From Euglena gracilis (Eukaryota > Euglenida > Euglenophyceae > Euglenales), in NCBI GenBank assembly GCA_039621445.1, contig CP154954.1, forward strand, positions 74,908,634 to 74,972,633: 64,000 bases of DNA. Reading direction: 5' to 3'. The notes below the pieces were generated by a model. The model was given only the letters and a program-made list of their open reading frames with translations, was not told the origin of the DNA and searched no databases. Every line of letters begins with the position of its first letter. The stretch's first letter is position 1. The position numbers and the translations under genes are program-made. Positions 59,501-64,000 of the stretch are shown here, one piece after another.

Positions 59501-60816
59501 CATTTCCAAGTGCCAAGGGTCCGCATTAGGGCCCTTTTTCGAGCGTTGGAAAGGAACTTTGCCTTAAAAGGGGAGTGCCAAGTTACAGCTGACCTTTTTA
59601 ACTTCTGCCCTCAGACCAGGAACCTTTCGCCCCCCAGTCATGCTACTTTTGCCTGGCCTTCCAAAAACTTTACCTCCATTCCATACATTTTCAAACCTTC
59701 TTTGCCCCTGGGGGTGTCTAGGACGCGGGGGGGGACGGGGGGGGGGACGCGGGGGAAACGGCATTTTTGGGATAGTGAAATTAGGAATTTGCCACGGGCC
59801 AAATTAGGATTCTACCACAACAAATTGGGACAAACCCACCCCAAATTAGGAATCACCCACCGCAAGTTAGGAATCACCCACACCAAATTAGGAATCACCA
59901 ACCTCAAATTTGCCTGAAATTAGGAATCAGCCTCCTAAGAGGATTAGGATTAGGGGGGGTGTCTCCCCCGCGTCCCCCCCGCGTCCCCCCCCCCTGTCCC
60001 ACTTTGGAACCAAAATTTTGTTCTCGAGACAGCCAATTTTCTAATCCTCGTTTTTTTTTCCCGCAACAACTGGCAATTACTCCCGGGCTGGCAGGGGAAA
60101 GGGGCCAAAAGTTGGTTCTTGGTTCAAATCACCTGGCACCCTGCCAGGTTATTTGGGGGCATGTATTTTGAAGCAATTCAAAAAATTTGTCAGGCCGACC
60201 TCCAGTTTGACCTCCGAACCCCTCCCCCCCCCCAATAATCCCAGGCACAGGGAAATATTGGCCATGCTGGTTTTGGAGGTTGGGCCGGCCAGGTCGGCCA
60301 AACCATGCTGTTATCGACCTCCACTGTGCCGCATAACCCCCCCCTGAGATTTAAGTCCCCCCGACCAAAATTTTCTGTTTGTCCATCTATCATTTGTACA
60401 TTAAACTGAGCTGAACTTCGGATTGGGGATGGCGATCTTCCCAGGCCGCTCAAAAAATCAGTCCAGGGAGAATTGTCCAAATCACCTCGAAAGAGCCTTT
60501 TTCAACCAAAAATGCAAGGGAACTGCCCACTTTTCAGTTCCCGAAGGAGGCCACTTTCCCCCCATGAACCCCCCCGACCAGTTGCACCCCTTTGTGTTGA
60601 CACCGCACACCAAGGAGGGAGGGTGGGTACACTGGGTGACATTATTTTGCCCCGGCGAAAAACCCCCCCACTTTTGGGGGGAGGTTCCCCCCGAAACAAT
60701 TCCAAAGTTTAGTCATGGACAAAATGGAAATAATGGCCCAAAATGCAAAGCAATACCACCCCAATAAAAGACCCCATTGGGATTTTGGCTCCTGAGGGGG
60801 TCTTATGTGGGGGCAT

Positions 60817-61036
60817 GGTACCATGCCCCCCCCCCGATAGTGTCCCCCCCCCCGATAGTGTCCAATACCCCTGCCATGGGACCCGGCCGGCCGGTCCTAA
60901 AGGAATTTTATTGCCCCCCCCCCCCCCGATAGTGCCCCCCCCCCGCGATAGTGTCCCATACCCGCCCTGCCGTTGGGCCGGGTATGGGACACCAGAGGGG
61001 GGGGGCAACGGGGGGGGGGGGGGTGGGGCATGGTAT
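60817..61036. mobile_element. Small inverted-repeat element with TACCATGCCCCCC ends
   Basis: Left GGTACCATGCCCCCC and right GGGGCATGGTATT are inverted, with CCCGATAGTGTCC and GGGTATGGGACAC dyads inside. No target duplication identified. Confidence 0.45.
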
Positions 61037-61210
61037 TTGATGATTTTTTGGCAATTTTTTTAACCTTAGGCCCCCCTGTATCCAAACCACCTCGTCCAAT
61101 TTTTCGCCCCTCGTGCAAATATTTCTGCCCCTGTTATTGTTTTTTGCCACCAGTTTGATTTTCGCTACTCTGAATTTTTTTTGTTGTTGTTTCATTTTCC
61201 TTTCTAGCCA

Positions 61211-61327
61211 TAATGACCGGTCAAAATCTTTCTGGTTCCACAGGCAGGTTGAAAGGGCATCACAATTTGCTAAATGCTGACAAGTTGAACAACATTCACC
61301 AAACGTTGGCCATTGATCAAAGCTGAT
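61211..61327 (+). CDS. Short open frame or terminal exon, unrecognised
   Basis: ATG at 61211 to TGA at 61327, 38 codons, preceded by a good acceptor-like TTCATTTTCCTTTCTAG ending at 61207. The peptide starts MTGQNLSGSTGRLKGHHNLL; composition is balanced and unlike the surrounding repeats. No start-site evidence separates a short gene from a last exon. Confidence 0.3.
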
Positions 61328-61783
61328 TTTTTTTCTGAGCGATTTTTTTTTTGATTTCAACTGGTTTTCACTCTTTGATGGAAAGAACAGAGATACTGTG
61401 AAAACGTCTCTTCCCCCTCCTACGGTGTTCCAGATTTCATTGCATTCTCCGGCTTTTTCTGTTTGAACTATTTTCCATTTTCTTTTCTGTGGGGAGCCTG
61501 TGAATGATTAAAATTAAAGGACATTGAAAGCAAGTGCTGCCATACGATGAAAGTGTCTCTGTTATAGATCAAAATAGGAAGCCGCACCCCCCGGCGCCGG
61601 GCCCTCTCCATCAACTGGAGGCTAGGAAGAGTAGGGAGTGAGGAGGGGAGGGGTGAGCAGCCGCAGGGCGCGGTGACCCCACCGTGACCCGCAAATGGGA
61701 GTTGGCGTGGCAATAATTTCGCGTGAAAATGATACGTTTACCTCCTTCCTAATTTTAGATAGGGTTCATCAGGTCATTGTTCA

Positions 61784-62261
61784 ATGGCCGAAAGACAAAG
61801 CCTGGTTGGGAAATTTCATGCACCGCTACTTCCAGCGGTGGTTGCTGGAGCACTTGCTGGAGCCCTCCTGGGAACTTTCCTCGCAACGACCGCATCCTCC
61901 TTGTACACAGCACCCACAGTCGTTGTTCAGGGAAGTAATGCTGCAATTCAGCCGAATTTCTTACCGCGTAGCCGAATGATTCCCAACGTTGTTGGCGTTT
62001 CTCGTTTCAACACAGATGTGGAAGAAATTTCCAACACTCAGGTACTTTTGTTGCCAGTAATGCCTCGAGCTTACACACATTCCACAGGCTGGCTCCTGGA
62101 CTCCATTGGCCACCATGGCTGCTTTATCAATTGCCTTTGTAGGTGCATTTGTGAATGCATTTTTAAATGCAAACAAACAACAAAAATCAATAAAATATAT
62201 TCCTCACTCTTTTCAACTTTTCAACTTTTCAACTTTGAACTTTTCAAAACTTTGTGTTTGA
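61784..62261 (+). CDS. Small protein with two hydrophobic segments, two exons
   Basis: Exon 1 is 61784-62041 and exon 2 is 62088-62261, around a 46-bp intron (CTCAG|GTACTT ... ATTCCACAG) in phase 0. The start ATG at 61784 follows an in-frame TAG at 61760. The product is 143 residues. Residues about 14-41 (starting LLPAVVAGALAGALLGTFLA) and about 92-111 (LATMAALSIAFVGAFVNAF) are likely membrane segments; the first, near the N-terminus, could instead be a targeting or signal sequence. The linker has a basic patch (RSRMIP) and an acidic stretch (DVEE). The C-terminus is rich in Phe, Ser and Asn and may be less reliable: an AATAAA lies at 62189-62194, before the stop. The family is not recognised. 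A competing frame over exon 1 ends without a splice partner. Confidence 0.55.
62189..62194 (+). promoter_or_regulatory. AATAAA, possible polyadenylation signal
   Basis: A canonical hexamer on the strand of the 61784 gene, 67 bp before its stop codon, followed by T-rich sequence. Its position inside the frame means it is either unused or the true 3' end of the gene differs from the model. Confidence 0.25.
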
Positions 62262-62429
62262 ACATTGGAAGACGAGAAAAATTCCCCGAAAATTGGGCGA
62301 ATGAAGGGTGCCCGGGTCCGTGATGTCATGTTAAACTTTTTGCAACATTTTTGGGCAGGAATTCCAAATTTTCAAAATCCATTTCCAAATTTCCAAATTT
62401 TGATAATTACAATTATTATTACAATTACA

Positions 62430-63430
62430 ATTATTATTCATTCCAATGAATGCCATGCCCCCCCATTATGTACCCCCATTGGAGCTTTGGGAGGGGGGGG
62501 AGGGGGGGTCCCGAGGTCAGTTTTTTTTGCATTTTTTGGCACTTTTTGCTGTACTGTCTCAACACAAGGGGGGGGGAGGGTCCTGGGGTCCCGCACTGCC
62601 AACCCCCCCTCAAAAATTGGCCAAAAATTGGGAAAAAAATTTTTAGGGCCTTTTTTTGGTCTAAAAAAGCCATTTTCGGTGTCAAAATTTTCATCTGTCT
62701 CGGGGGGGGGGTCGGCACGGGGGGGGGGGGTCCCAAAAATCCCAACTGTACAGGGGGGGAGGGGGGGGTCCCCAAAAAACCCCAACTGCATATTGTGTAA
62801 CTGTACATATTGCTCCCATGAGCAATGCCCCGCCCCGCCTCCGCAGGCACGTCCCGCCAAACAACAACGTGACCCCCCCCAGTGTGTACCATCCCCCCCC
62901 CGAGCTATTCCCCCCCCGAGCTCATTGGGGGTACGGGAACAGCTCACTGTCATAGCACTTTTTATAAAGAACTTCCTGAGAAAGTGGTCAAAAATCGACG
63001 TTTTTGGACCATTTTCAATCACCTTTTGATAAATGTGCTCAAAATTGACCATTTTTTGCGAACATCCAAAAAGTTGCCAAAAATGACCCCTTTTGGGTTG
63101 CCCGAGGGTCGGGTATGGGAATAGCTTGGGGGGGGGGACCTAGGTCCCCCCCCGAGCTGTTCCCCCCCCCGTACTGTTCCCATTGGGCCGTAAAGGGTCC
63201 CGGGGACGGGAATAGCTCGGGGGGGGGGGGGCCTAGGCGGTAGACTGGGGGGGGGGGGTCCTGGGTGGTCGGCCGACTAGTCGGCCGACCACCCAATTGG
63301 TCGGCCGACTAGGCCTGGTCGGCAGCTAGTCGGCGAGACAGGGGGGGGGGGGTCCTGGGTGGTCGGCGGACTAGTCGGCCGACCACCCACTCTAATGTAG
63401 TTACGGGCCAGTCTCGCCGACTTTTTATGA
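62430..63430. other. G/C-run modules and GGTCGGCCGAC palindromes
   Basis: No gene seen. Repeated CGAGCTGTTCCCCCCCC and GGGAATAGCTCGGGGG dyads (62900-63235), and GGTCGGCCGACTAGTCGGCC palindromes at 63268-63390. Long open frames here are proline/glycine-rich artefacts of the homopolymer runs. Confidence 0.6.
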
Positions 63431-63714
63431 AGAAAATTGTATGCAAACTAGTCGGTGGCTAGTCGGTGGGCATAAAAATGGTCTGTGGCGGGTCCAAACC
63501 ACCCGGAAATGGTCCGGATGGGGCCAAATAAGTGCCTTACACCAACAGGAACACCCTCAGATGGAAATTTTTGATCGGTGGGGGGTCAGTGGGCCCTTGA
63601 TGGGGTCCGGAGGGGTAAAAAACCAATGACGAAACAGGGATTACATGAAAATCCTTTAGAAATGCAAGCATTCTGCATCAGGACAGGCTGAAAACTCCCC
63701 CCTCCACCCCCACC

Positions 63715-64000
63715 CGAGCCCAGATAACAAAATCCTTTCTATGTTGGCAACATACTCGGGGGCTAAGTCGTTTTTGTGGCTCACTTTGGCATAGGCGCGG
63801 GGGGCTCCGCCCCCCCCCCCGCACCCCCCCCCTCCAATAACAAAATCCCTTCTATGTTGGCAACATACTCCGGGGCTAAGTCGTTTTTGTGGCTCACTTT
63901 GGCATAGGCGGGGGGGGGCTCCGCCCCCCCCCCGCACCCCCCCCCCCTCAAATAACAAAATCCCTTCTATGTTGGCAACATACTCCGGGGCTAAGTCGTT
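63715..64000. repeat. Tandem repeat of about 125 bp with ATAACAAAATCCCTT, running off the window
   Basis: Three units share ATAACAAAATCC(C/T)TTCTATGTTGG, CTAAGTCGTTTTTGTGGCTC and GGGGCTCCGCCCCCC in order. Units are nearly identical, so the array is recent and continues beyond 64000. Confidence 0.85.

Noticed and set aside
62265-63052. 254- and 204-codon frames on both strands
   Set aside because: Gly/Pro-rich frames through G/C runs, open on both strands; no consistent protein signal.

Overview
This window looks like nuclear DNA of a eukaryote. I could not identify the organism. No prokaryotic gene arrangement, operon, rRNA, tRNA or CRISPR array was recognised. Coding sequence is sparse and broken into small exons (38-149 nt) with GT/AG junctions, separated by introns of 21 bp to about 10 kb. 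The rest is simple repeats, minisatellites, G- and C-homopolymer runs and short inverted-terminal-repeat elements.

The main gene is on the minus strand and runs off the left edge. Twenty-three candidate exons between 36620 and 1, read right to left, join with matching codon phase at almost every junction. They give about 640 residues of HEAT/armadillo-like helical repeat protein. Their order matches, as far as I remember that family, the order of segments in HEATR6-type proteins. The two exons furthest 5' are the least certain, and the exon near 6.4 kb lacks a normal acceptor. Its introns hold nearly all the repeats of the left half: (CA)n/(GT)n tracts at 5.4 and 8.2 kb, a 45-bp minisatellite at 12.8-13.1 kb that duplicates one exon's 5' splice site, a 35-bp GC-rich minisatellite at 25.1-28.1 kb, and several short mobile elements.

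To the right lie a small minus-strand set of phase-compatible exons at 40.1-41.1 kb (unrecognised protein), remains of a hAT-type transposase with a DUF659-like segment at 45.0-45.9 kb plus a possible C-terminal hAT fragment at 48.0 kb, decayed protein-coding repeats at 37.0 and 43.2-44.3 kb, a 2.3-kb satellite (27 units containing TAGGGTTAGG) between inverted repeats at 50.6-53.5 kb, a retrotransposon fragment at 55.2 kb, and a two-exon plus-strand gene for a small protein with two hydrophobic segments at 61.8-62.3 kb.

The most unusual content is a population of short non-autonomous elements whose ends can be placed to the base by terminal inverted repeats plus 7- or 8-bp target duplications (2025-2302, 6049-6268, 6941-7694, 15413-15920, 34489-34794, 38690-38962, 49919-50322, 57219-58136, 57322-57807). 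One insertion has a matching empty site within the window (46.74 kb) and one element is nested inside another. The duplication lengths and CAGGG-like ends fit the hAT superfamily, whose degenerate transposase is also present. All family assignments come from reading and memory; no search was run.
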